Below are positions 1 through 7,125 of a stretch of DNA of 33,402 bases, one piece after another; position 1 is the first letter of the stretch, and each line of letters starts with the position of its first letter. This DNA comes from Ruminococcaceae bacterium UBA6434 (GTDB lineage: Bacteria; Bacillota; Clostridia; Oscillospirales; Acutalibacteraceae): the NCBI GenBank assembly GCA_002437245.1, contig DJOQ01000026.1:1-33402 (forward strand), read 5' to 3'. Below the pieces are notes generated by a model. The model saw only the letters and a list, made by a program, of their open reading frames with translations. It had not been told where the DNA came from and searched no databases. The position numbers were made by a program, and so were the translations under genes.

Positions 1-414
1 TATATATAATAGTATACGAAAAATCCGCGCCGCATCGTTTTTGACTTTGCACCGCTTTTAAAAGCAAATGCCGACGCTGTTTTCGCAGCGAATACAGGCA
101 TACTATTACACCGTATATTTACAATAAATATACACTAAAAATACTCTTATGTAAAGAGTTTTCGGCAAAATTTCTGACGCTTTATAAACAGAGTTTAGCC
201 CGAATGTTAACAAATTATGAACACAGTTTGTTATTCTTTTGTCATTGCGGTGTCGGATTGTGTCAAGTGTCCGATTTTTTGTCGATAACCCGCGTTTCAT
301 ACTGTAAAAAATAGGCAAAATTCATAAAATTCGACAAACTTTTTCTACAGTCTAACACCGCACCGAAAGGCATTATATGCAAGCCGGCCGCTCCCCGACA
401 AACCGTTTCGGAGC
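1..414. other. non-coding region at left edge
   Basis: I see no convincing gene in this stretch. It is AT-rich and its short open frames lack a ribosome binding site. It contains a perfect 9-bp inverted repeat with a 3-base spacer (113-133; arms GTATATTTA and TAAATATAC), a small hairpin followed by TTTT (143-163), and a weak hairpin followed by six T (TCGGA/TCCGA, about 253-280). A minus-strand frame is open from an ATG at 101 to the window edge, about 33 codons, but has no Shine-Dalgarno sequence. Confidence 0.5.
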
Positions 415-456
415 GCAAAAAAGGGACTGTAAAAAGTTGTTTTTTACAGTCCCTTT
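415..456 (-). terminator. rho-independent terminator of the lepA-hemW operon
   Basis: A perfect 16-bp stem (420-435 with 441-456; arm begins AAAGGGACTGT) closes a 5-base loop. On the minus strand it is followed by six T. It lies about 40 bases after the hemW stop codon. The stem is symmetric enough to work in both directions. Confidence 0.85.
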
Positions 457-494
457 GACAAAAGCTTATTGTTAGTCTTGAAATTAAAACCCGA

Positions 495-1595
495 TTAAAG
501 AATTATTTCGGAAATTACGGAGTTAGACAGCAAAAATCCGCGCCTTGTGAGGCGGATTTTGTTGTCTTCGCACTCGCAAAGCCCGTATTTTTCGTATTGC
601 CTTGCATTTTCAAACATTTTTTGAGGTATATGGCGGTGAAAACGGGCAAAAAATCTCTCGTCGCAAAGCCCCTCGCAAAGTCTTAAAGCGAGCATACAAA
701 ATTCCTCTTCGTCGCCGCCGTCGCCCTCCGTTAAACGCTCTTTGCCGCTTATGAAATATTCAATATCGCGCGGATAATATGTGCGTTTGCCGAACAGATA
801 GGAATGTGCCGCGGCGCCTATGCCGAGGTACTCTTCATCGTGCCAATATTTGAGATTGTGACGGCTCTCAAAGCCGCGAACCGCAAAATTCGATATTTCA
901 TACTGCATAATACCGTGTTTTTCAAGGTATTCGCACATAAAAAGATACATATCGGCAGTATCATCGTCGGACGGGAACGGCAATTTTTCTCTCATACGAA
1001 AAAACGGCGTGTTTTCCTCTATTTTAAGGATATAGCAGCTGAGATGCGGCACTTCCGAAGAAATGCAGAAATCGAGCGTATTTTTAAGGCTCTCTTCGGT
1101 CTGCCCCGGCACGCCGAGCATAACGTCAAGCGAAATATCATTTATTCCTGCCCTTTTTGCCCGCAAAACGGCACTTTGAACCTCATTTTTGTCGGCACGC
1201 CTGCCTAAAATTCGGCGTTCGGCGTCATTTGCCGACTGAAGCCCTATGGAAAGCCTATTTACTTTACACTTGCTCATTTTTTCAAAAAATTCGTCGCCGA
1301 GCGAATACGGGTTACACTCTACCGTTATTTCCGCATCATCGGTCAAAAACGTTGATTTTGCGCCGTTTATGATTTGGCAAAGATAATCGGGAGCCAAAAC
1401 CGACGGAGTTCCGCCGCCAATGTAAAGTGTATCGGCTTTACGGTTTAGCTGTTCCGAATTGTTCCGAAGTTCACGCAAAACAGCCGAAACATACCTGCTT
1501 TTTGTATCGTCGTCGGCGCGAAACGAATAAAAATCGCAATACGGGCACTTCGATTTGCAAAACGGAATGTGAATATACAGCCCTATATTATTCAT
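495..1595 (-). CDS. hemW: radical SAM heme chaperone HemW (HemN-like)
   Basis: This 366-residue protein is a radical S-adenosylmethionine enzyme of the HemW group, often misannotated as oxygen-independent coproporphyrinogen III oxidase. The N-terminus carries the [4Fe-4S] motif CxxxCxxC (C13, C17, C20, in FCKSKCPYCDF), followed by F rather than the extra Cys of true HemN. GGGTPS (about residue 61) and IGLQS are the usual SAM-binding motifs. Known family members bind heme and deliver it to cytochromes. The start codon lies inside the end of lepA (8-base overlap, ATGAATAA), so translation is probably coupled. lepA-hemW is a common Firmicutes order; the hrcA-grpE-dnaK genes that often follow are absent here. 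The length is normal for the family. Confidence 0.93.
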   Translation of the reverse strand: MNNIGLYIHIPFCKSKCPYCDFYSFRADDDTKSRYVSAVLRELRNNSEQLNRKADTLYIGGGTPSVLAPDYLCQIINGAKSTFLTDDAEITVECNPYSLGDEFFEKMSKCKVNRLSIGLQSANDAERRILGRRADKNEVQSAVLRAKRAGINDISLDVMLGVPGQTEESLKNTLDFCISSEVPHLSCYILKIEENTPFFRMREKLPFPSDDDTADMYLFMCEYLEKHGIMQYEISNFAVRGFESRHNLKYWHDEEYLGIGAAAHSYLFGKRTYYPRDIEYFISGKERLTEGDGGDEEEFCMLALRLCEGLCDERFFARFHRHIPQKMFENARQYEKYGLCECEDNKIRLTRRGFLLSNSVISEIIL

Positions 1596-3399
1596 CGTCT
1601 AATTTAAGCACAGCCATAAACGCCTCTTGCGGAACTTCTACCGTACCGAACTTGCGCATACGCTTTTTGCCCTCTTTTTGTTTTTCAAGGAGCTTCTTCT
1701 TACGCGTTATATCGCCGCCGTAGCATTTGGCAAGGACGTCTTTACGCATGGCTTTTACGGTTTCGCGCGCTATGACCTTGCCGCCTATGGCTATCTGAAT
1801 GGGAATTTCAAACATCTGGCGCGGAATATTGTCTTTGAGCTTTTCGGCGATTTTGCGCGCTCTCGGGTACGCCTTGTCGGCGTGGATTATAAACGAGAGG
1901 GCGTCTATCATATCGCCGTTCAGGAGAACATCAAGTTTCACAAGACTTGACTTCTGATAGCCGCAAAGCTCATAGTCAAACGAGGCATAGCCGCGTGTAC
2001 GCGATTTTAAGACGTCAAAGAAATCATAGATTATTTCATTAAGCGGAAGTATATATTTTAAATCCACCCTGTCGGCGTCAAGATACGTCATTTCTTTATA
2101 CTCGCCGCGTCTGTCCTGACAAAGGTCCATTATAGCGCCTACGTACTCTTTCGGAGAGAAAATATGCGCCTCTACCATAGGTTCTTCCGCGAAATCAATC
2201 GTTGCGGGGTCGGGGTAGTTACTGGGATTGTCAATTTCGACTACGGTTCCGTCGGTAAGATGTATTTTATAGATAACCGAGGGAATTGTTGTTACAAGGT
2301 CGAGATCGTACTCACGCTCAAGGCGTTCCTGTATGATTTCAAGGTGCAAAAGCCCCAAAAAGCCACACCTGAAGCCGAATCCGAGAGCGCTTGACGTCTC
2401 GGGTTCAAAAGAGAGCGAGGCGTCGTTAAGCTGTAATTTGGCGAGAGCGTCCCGAAGAGCCTCGTAATCCGCTCCGTCCGCCGGATAAATTCCGCAGAAA
2501 ACCATCGGATTTACCTTGCGGTAGCCTGCAAGCGGCTCGGCAGCCGGATTTTCGGCAAGAGTTACGGTATCGCCTACGCGCGCGTCACCGACGGTTTTAA
2601 TTGAGGCGGTGATATATCCGACCTCGCCAGAGGATAACTGCTTTGCCGGCTCTAAGCTCTTAGCTCTCATATACCCCGTTTCAACTATGGTAAATTCGGC
2701 GCCCGTAGCCATAAGTCGCATTGTCTGACCCGGTTTCACCACGCCGTCCACTATTCTGACATAAACTATAACGCCGCGGTAGCTGTCGTATACAGAGTCA
2801 AATACAAGCGCCCTGAGCGGTTTTGAATCGTTATCGTCGGGAGGCGGTATAAGATTTACAATCTCCTCAAGCACTGCGGGCACATTCTCGCCCGTTTTTG
2901 CCGAGATTCGCGGCGAATCCATACACGGTATGCCTATGACGTCCTCCACTTCTTTCGCAACGCGCTCCGGCTCTGCGGCAGGAAGGTCGATTTTATTTAT
3001 TACCGGCACTATTTCAAGGTCATGGTCAAGCGCAAGATAGGTGTTTGCAAGAGTCTGCGCCTCTATGCCCTGCGACGCGTCAACTATCAGCACGGCTCCC
3101 TCGCACGCCGCAAGGGAACGCGACACCTCATAGTTAAAATCGACATGACCGGGAGTGTCTATTAAGTTCAGCTCATACTTTTTGCCGTCGGCAGCCTTGT
3201 AATCGAGCTTTACGGCGCGCGCCTTAATTGTTATGCCGCGCTCGCGCTCAATATCCATATTGTCGAGAAGCTGAGCTTCCATATCGCGTTTCGCTACGGA
3301 GTCCGTAAGCTCCAGCAGACGGTCGGCAAGCGTGCTCTTGCCGTGGTCGATATGAGCAATTATGCAAAAATTTCTGATATAGTCCTTTTTACCTGACAT
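1588..3399 (-). CDS. lepA: elongation factor 4 (LepA), back-translocating GTPase
   Basis: The 603-residue protein is full length and co-linear with LepA/EF-4. The translational GTPase motifs are clear: AHIDHGKST (G1), RERGITI (switch I), DTPGH (G3) and NKIDLP (G4). EF-G-like domains follow, and the LepA-specific lysine-rich C-terminal domain is present (KKKLLEKQKEGKKRMRKFG). LepA acts on ribosomes and has been linked to back-translocation and 30S assembly. It is read from its own promoter (3433-3461) with the SD GAGG about 7 bases before ATG. It overlaps hemW by 8 bases. Confidence 0.97.
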   Translation of the reverse strand: MSGKKDYIRNFCIIAHIDHGKSTLADRLLELTDSVAKRDMEAQLLDNMDIERERGITIKARAVKLDYKAADGKKYELNLIDTPGHVDFNYEVSRSLAACEGAVLIVDASQGIEAQTLANTYLALDHDLEIVPVINKIDLPAAEPERVAKEVEDVIGIPCMDSPRISAKTGENVPAVLEEIVNLIPPPDDNDSKPLRALVFDSVYDSYRGVIVYVRIVDGVVKPGQTMRLMATGAEFTIVETGYMRAKSLEPAKQLSSGEVGYITASIKTVGDARVGDTVTLAENPAAEPLAGYRKVNPMVFCGIYPADGADYEALRDALAKLQLNDASLSFEPETSSALGFGFRCGFLGLLHLEIIQERLEREYDLDLVTTIPSVIYKIHLTDGTVVEIDNPSNYPDPATIDFAEEPMVEAHIFSPKEYVGAIMDLCQDRRGEYKEMTYLDADRVDLKYILPLNEIIYDFFDVLKSRTRGYASFDYELCGYQKSSLVKLDVLLNGDMIDALSFIIHADKAYPRARKIAEKLKDNIPRQMFEIPIQIAIGGKVIARETVKAMRKDVLAKCYGGDITRKKKLLEKQKEGKKRMRKFGTVEVPQEAFMAVLKLDDE

Positions 3400-3432
3400 A
3401 AATTTCCTCTTTTAACTTTTTAAATCCCGTAT

Positions 3433-3461
3433 ATTATATCAAATTCGGAGCTAAATGTGAA
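3433..3461 (-). promoter_or_regulatory. sigma-A promoter of lepA-hemW
   Basis: On the minus strand, -35 TTCACA (3456-3461), a 17-bp spacer and -10 TATAAT (3433-3438). The -10 box lies about 33 bases before the lepA start. Confidence 0.75.
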
Positions 3462-3477
3462 TACCGAACACCGAAAA

Positions 3478-4896
3478 TCATTTTTCACGGTCATAGTATG
3501 ACAGCATCGGTTTTATTTTTTTGCCGTCTATCACTCTCTGCTCGTAGTTTTTGGTTATTTTAAACACCGTTCCCGACAAAAGCAGTACGCCTATAAGGTT
3601 CGGCAGAGCCATAAGCCCGTTAAACGTATCGGAGAGGTCCCATACAAGCTGAACGCTTGACACAGAGCCTAAAAACGTCATCGCGAGGAATATTATTTTA
3701 TAAACCGCCGTCAGCTTTTTGCCGCCTATATATTCCGCGGCGCGCGAACCGTACACCGACCAGCCGAGTATGGTTGAAAACGCAAACATAACTATGCCGA
3801 CGGACACTATATACGCGCCCCATTTGCCGAGTACGCTCTCAAAGGCATATATTGTTATATTAACGCCCTCGAGTCCGCTTTGCAGGTTTGCCCCGGTAGT
3901 CAATATTACGAGCGCTGTAAGGGTGCATATGACAATGGTGTCAAAAAATACCTGAAATATGCCCCACATACCCTGAGTTACGGGTTCTTTGGCGTCCGAG
4001 GAGGAGTGCACCATTACGGACGAGCCGAGCCCCGCCTCGTTTGAAAACACTCCGCGCGCCACGCCGAAACGCATGGCTCTGGAAATGCCGTACCCCATAA
4101 CGCCTCCTCCGACGGAACGCATACTGAACGCCCCCGAAAATATCTCGCCGAAAGCGTCGCCGACACGGCGGAAGTTTACCGTTATTATTATAAGAGCGCC
4201 TATTATGTAAAACGCCGCCATAAAAGGCACAAATTTTTCGGTAACGGTGACTATTCTTTTAAGTCCGCCGAGGATTATAACGGCTATAAGAACACAAACG
4301 ACTGTTCCCGTGACAAATCCGGGTATATTAAACGAACCTTTAAGCGCTGTGGATATTCCGTTGACCTGGGCTACCGAACCTATTCCGAACGACGCGAACA
4401 GGCAAAAAACCGAAAATACGACCGCAAGCCACTTTTGACCGAGTCCCTTTTCAATATAATACATGGGACCGCCCGCCCACTCGCCTTTTTCGTTTTTTCG
4501 GCGAAAATATATGCCGAGCACATTTTCGGAGAAGCTTGTCATCATACCGAGCAGAGCCGAAATCCACATCCAAAACACCGCGCCCGCTCCGCCGGAGGCA
4601 ATCGCGGTAGCCACGCCTACAATATTTCCCGTGCCCACCGTTGCGGCAAGCGCCGTTGCGAGCGCCTGAAACTGTGATATTGCTTTTTCGTCCTTTGTTT
4701 TTGTTACTTCGCGGTCTTTAAAAATGGCGGCTATCGTATTTTTTATCGTATGGTGAAAACGCCGTATCTGAAAAAATCCCGTACCGCACGTGAGATAAAG
4801 ACCGGTAAGCAGCATCAAAATAAGCATAGGCGGACCCCAGACAACGCTGTTTACCTTACTGTTGATATTCTGAATGAATCCGACAAAATTTTGCAT
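3478..4896 (-). CDS. AGCS-family sodium:alanine/amino-acid symporter
   Basis: The 472-residue membrane protein belongs to the alanine or glycine:cation symporter family (AGCS), which imports alanine or glycine with Na+ across the cytoplasmic membrane. The family signature is seen as GTGNIVGVATAI followed by FWMWISALLGM in the first third, and GVFSNEAGLGSS in the centre. About ten hydrophobic segments are evident and the length is typical. The start is supported by GGAGG 5 bases before ATG. It stands alone: lepA downstream has its own promoter, and an SDR terminator lies upstream. The exact substrate (alanine, glycine or glutamine) cannot be told from sequence. Confidence 0.92.
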   Translation of the reverse strand: MQNFVGFIQNINSKVNSVVWGPPMLILMLLTGLYLTCGTGFFQIRRFHHTIKNTIAAIFKDREVTKTKDEKAISQFQALATALAATVGTGNIVGVATAIASGGAGAVFWMWISALLGMMTSFSENVLGIYFRRKNEKGEWAGGPMYYIEKGLGQKWLAVVFSVFCLFASFGIGSVAQVNGISTALKGSFNIPGFVTGTVVCVLIAVIILGGLKRIVTVTEKFVPFMAAFYIIGALIIITVNFRRVGDAFGEIFSGAFSMRSVGGGVMGYGISRAMRFGVARGVFSNEAGLGSSVMVHSSSDAKEPVTQGMWGIFQVFFDTIVICTLTALVILTTGANLQSGLEGVNITIYAFESVLGKWGAYIVSVGIVMFAFSTILGWSVYGSRAAEYIGGKKLTAVYKIIFLAMTFLGSVSSVQLVWDLSDTFNGLMALPNLIGVLLLSGTVFKITKNYEQRVIDGKKIKPMLSYYDREK

Positions 4897-4930
4897 AGTA
4901 CCTCCGTATAAATTTTTATGAGGGCATAAG

Positions 4931-4978
4931 AAAACGGGGCAAAAGCAACCTCTTTTAATAGTATTGCTTTATGCCCCG
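4931..4978 (-). terminator. terminator of the SDR gene
   Basis: On the minus strand, a 13-14-bp near-perfect stem (CGGGGCATAAAGCA with TGCTTTTGCCCCG) closes a loop of about 18 bases and is followed by TTTTC. It begins just after the SDR stop codon at 4984, between that gene and the symporter. Confidence 0.75.
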
Positions 4979-4983
4979 ATTTA

Positions 4984-5775
4984 TTAAGAATAAAGCTTTC
5001 CGACTATGATATTCACAAGCGAAACCGGCAATGCCTTTGAAAGCGCCAAGAACAGATGATATTTAGCGCCTTTTGTGGACAAAAGCCTCGGCCGTGTTTT
5101 GGTTGCCGCGGTATACACCGCGTCGGCTATCGCGTCGGGCGACATACCGTTTTGTTCGTCGCGCTCCATACCGGCAACCGCTCTTTTAAGCGTCTCGCCG
5201 TAAAACTCGTTACCCGTGGTGTTTTTCTCTCTTGCCGCGGTAAATCCGGTTTTAACGTCGCCCGGCATTACGGCGCAAACCTTTATGTTAAACGGTCTCA
5301 ACTCGTTGGCAAGCGCCAGAGTAAGCGAATTCACAGCCGCCTTTGACGCCGAATAAAAAGCCTGAAACGGTATGGCGAGCGGCGCTGCGAGTGAGCTGAG
5401 ATTGACTATTCTTCCGCCGCCTTGAAGTCTCATATATTTAATTACGTTTTTGGAGCAAATAAAGCAGCCGAAGAAATTGACGTCGAACTGTTTTTTTGCG
5501 TCGGACAGCTCCGTAAATTCAACTGCTCCCGATATGCCGAAGCCGGCATTATTTACAAGTATATCAATTCTTCCGCTGTCGTTATATATTTCCTTGAACG
5601 CCTCGGAAACCGAGTGCTCATCCGTAACATCGCACGAAATATGCTTAATGCCGACCGTTTGAATTTTCGGCTCGCGGCGGCTCAGCTCATACACCCTGTA
5701 TCCGTTTTCGAGAAACTTGCGGCAGCAGGAAAGCCCTATTCCGCTCGAACCGCCCGTAACAACTGCAGTTTTCAT
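4984..5775 (-). CDS. short-chain dehydrogenase/reductase (SDR)
   Basis: This 263-residue protein is a classical SDR, an NAD(P)-dependent oxidoreductase with a Rossmann fold. The cofactor motif TGGSSGIG is at residues 7-14, NNAG at 75-78, the catalytic Ser in NLSS at about 127-128, and YSASK with Tyr141 and Lys145. The frame is open a further ~100 codons upstream, but that part is Cys/Leu-rich noise. GGAG with a 9-base spacing supports ATG at 5775, whereas the ATG at 5784 directly abuts the GGAG. A strong promoter sits at 5838-5866. The C-terminal half with GDVKTGF resembles SDRs acting on lipids or sterols, but the substrate cannot be assigned. Confidence 0.88.
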   Translation of the reverse strand: MKTAVVTGGSSGIGLSCCRKFLENGYRVYELSRREPKIQTVGIKHISCDVTDEHSVSEAFKEIYNDSGRIDILVNNAGFGISGAVEFTELSDAKKQFDVNFFGCFICSKNVIKYMRLQGGGRIVNLSSLAAPLAIPFQAFYSASKAAVNSLTLALANELRPFNIKVCAVMPGDVKTGFTAAREKNTTGNEFYGETLKRAVAGMERDEQNGMSPDAIADAVYTAATKTRPRLLSTKGAKYHLFLALSKALPVSLVNIIVGKLYS

Positions 5776-5837
5776 CAATCTCATCTCCGTTAAAGCAGGC
5801 AAAGACGCAAAAGACGCCGCCCGTAAAATATAAAAGG

Positions 5838-5866
5838 ATTTTATCACAGCGAAAACACTTTCGCAA
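5838..5866 (-). promoter_or_regulatory. sigma-A promoter of the SDR gene
   Basis: On the minus strand, -35 TTGCGA (5861-5866), a 17-bp spacer and -10 TAAAAT (5838-5843). It lies about 60 bases before the chosen start at 5775 and inside the spurious upstream extension of the frame, which supports the shorter protein. Confidence 0.6.
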
Positions 5867-6010
5867 CTAAAAGCGAAAAAACAGCATAAAAAATCCGTAT
5901 GTGTTACAATGATGTGTGACAAAAGCGGAAATAAAAGCAACGAATAGAGCAAACCTGTGTTAAGGTAGAGTTGCCTAAACAAAACCGAAAGACAGGAGAG
6001 CCTATTCGCT

Positions 6011-6279
6011 ATGAATAAGATAACACAAGATATGCGGTTTAAGCAAGCAGTAATTGAATATTCTTTTAAACACGGAGTAACAAAAGCCGCTATATGGCTC
6101 ACACGCCCCGTTACAATTTTGATTTTTATACCATTAAAGTGCGTTTACACAAAATTTGAAGAAGAACCGAGTACTTTTATGCTTCTCACAAGTTTTACTC
6201 ATTCGAGGATTTTCAAAAACAGTTAGCCGTTCATCAGCGCAACTATAACAATTTCCCTATCCAAATGTCTGTGCGATGA
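6011..6279 (+). pseudogene. internally deleted IS transposase remnant
   Basis: The first ~26 codons (MNKITQDMRFKQ... to GVTKA) look like the N-terminal helix-turn-helix start of an integrase-core (DDE) transposase. They are preceded by AGGAG. The frame then runs into unrelated residues. In the -1 frame, from about 6113, pieces of the C-terminal end of such a transposase appear: HTPRYN, then an in-frame stop, then EYFYASHKFYSFEDF and QLAVHQRNYNNFP, ending at the stop at 6277-6279. The whole catalytic middle is therefore missing, and the gene carries a frameshift and a stop. It cannot make an active transposase. The exact IS family (IS3 or IS481-like) is inferred from memory of these motifs. 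Confidence 0.7.
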
Positions 6280-6856
6280 CGAAGAAAGCTTTGCTATGCT
6301 GCTCGCTGATAAGACCAATGCAGACATTCTCAAAGAGAAAAAACACATTGAAGGCGAACTGCAAAAGTGTATTGTCCGCAGTGAGCAGGTGGCGGAGCTG
6401 TGCATTAAGTGCTATGAGGACAATGTATCGGGCAAGCTGAGCGACGAGATGTTTATGCGGTTTTCGGGCAAGTACGAGGCGGAACGGATGGAATTGAAAG
6501 AGAAAATCTCCGCATACCGTAAACGCCTGTCGGAGGTGGATGAAATGCAGTTAGGAAAAGAGAAATTCATTGCCGCCGTTCGGAAATTCATGCAGATGGA
6601 TAAGCTGACTGCACCGCTACTGCGGGAACTCATTGACCGTATAGATGTGTACGAAGTGACCGGGACGGGCAAAAACCGCAAACAAATGATAAAGATACAC
6701 TATAGGTTTGTGGGTTATCTGGAACTGCCGAGCCTTGGGAGTAGGCACAACTATCGAGAAGAAACTCGCAAGGGCGTTGCCGTAGAATATGTTCCAAACG
6801 CACAATCGGCACAACAAAAAAAGAGCAGGACAACTCCTGCTCATACAAACAAATAG
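6257..6856 (+). pseudogene. C-terminal fragment of a large serine recombinase
   Basis: About 200 codons are open (first internal ATG at 6296). They match the C-terminal part of large serine site-specific recombinases of the TnpX/Tn4451 type: a long charged coiled-coil region (DILKEKKHIEGELQKC, then YEDNVSGKLSDEMF and KYEAERMELKEKI), ELIDRIDVYEV, then a basic tail with VGYLELP and TRKGVAVEYVP, as in the DUF4368 end domain. The N-terminal catalytic resolvase domain with its Ser, and most of the recombinase domain, are absent. The IS remnant directly abuts or overlaps its 5' edge at about 6257-6279. No promoter or RBS is evident. It is probably a relic of an excised or decayed mobile element, though the frame itself is intact. 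Confidence 0.75.
6815..6842 (-). terminator. strong terminator antisense to the recombinase tail
   Basis: On the minus strand, a perfect 8-bp stem (GAGCAGGA with TCCTGCTC, 4-base loop) is followed by seven T. It lies inside the last codons of the plus-strand recombinase fragment and downstream of tRNA-Pro, so it may act as a second stop for tRNA transcripts. Confidence 0.7.
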
Positions 6857-6860
6857 GCAC

Positions 6861-6922
6861 AAAAAGACAAAAAGAAATCGAGTATCCTCATCCAACTCTC
6901 AGGTTGGTTAAGAACACTCGAT
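6861..6922 (-). terminator. tRNA-Pro terminator-like hairpin
   Basis: An outer stem (ATCGAGT at 6877-6883 with ACTCGAT at 6916-6922) encloses an inner stem (CCAAC/GTTGG). On the minus strand it directly follows the tRNA CCA end and is followed by a T-rich run. Confidence 0.6.
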
Positions 6923-6923
6923 A

Positions 6924-7000
6924 TGGTCGGAGTGACGGGACTTGAACCCATGGCCTCTTGGTCCCGAACCAAGCGCGATACCAAACTTCGCCACACCCCG
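6924..7000 (-). tRNA. tRNA-Pro (anticodon CGG)
   Basis: A complete 77-base cloverleaf with encoded CCA. The acceptor stem CGGGGTG pairs with CACTCCG (one G-U). The D arm is GCGA/TCGC. The anticodon arm CTTGG-TTCGGGA-CCAAG gives anticodon CGG. The T arm contains TTCAAGT. It is driven by a near-consensus promoter 12 bases upstream. It reads Pro codon CCG. Relics of mobile DNA lie on its 3' side, but the tRNA itself is intact and no duplicated 3' end is seen nearby. Confidence 0.95.
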
Positions 7001-7012
7001 AAGCGCTTTAGT

Positions 7013-7041
7013 ATTATATTATATCGGCGCAATAAAATCAA
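7013..7041 (-). promoter_or_regulatory. promoter of tRNA-Pro
   Basis: On the minus strand, -35 TTGATT (7036-7041), a 17-bp spacer and -10 TATAAT (7013-7018), 12 bases before the mature tRNA 5' end. A second overlapping TATAAT lies at 7018-7023. Confidence 0.8.
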
Positions 7042-7125
7042 GTAGTATTTTGATTTTTTATTAAATGTTTTTCTTTTTTCGGCAAACCAAAACGAAAACG
7101 GGGCTTAAGGCGACATAACATTGCC

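Noticed and set aside
1..101. Minus-strand partial gene at the left edge (start at 101)
   Set aside because: About 33 codons, no Shine-Dalgarno sequence, low-complexity Ala/Lys/Phe composition; cannot be supported without the flanking sequence.
804..1372. Plus-strand open frames opposite hemW
   Set aside because: They are antisense shadows of the well-supported hemW gene with no RBS or domain.
5776..6102. N-terminal extension of the SDR protein by ~109 residues
   Set aside because: The extension contains the likely promoter (5838-5866), resembles no SDR domain, and a well-placed SD supports the start at 5775.
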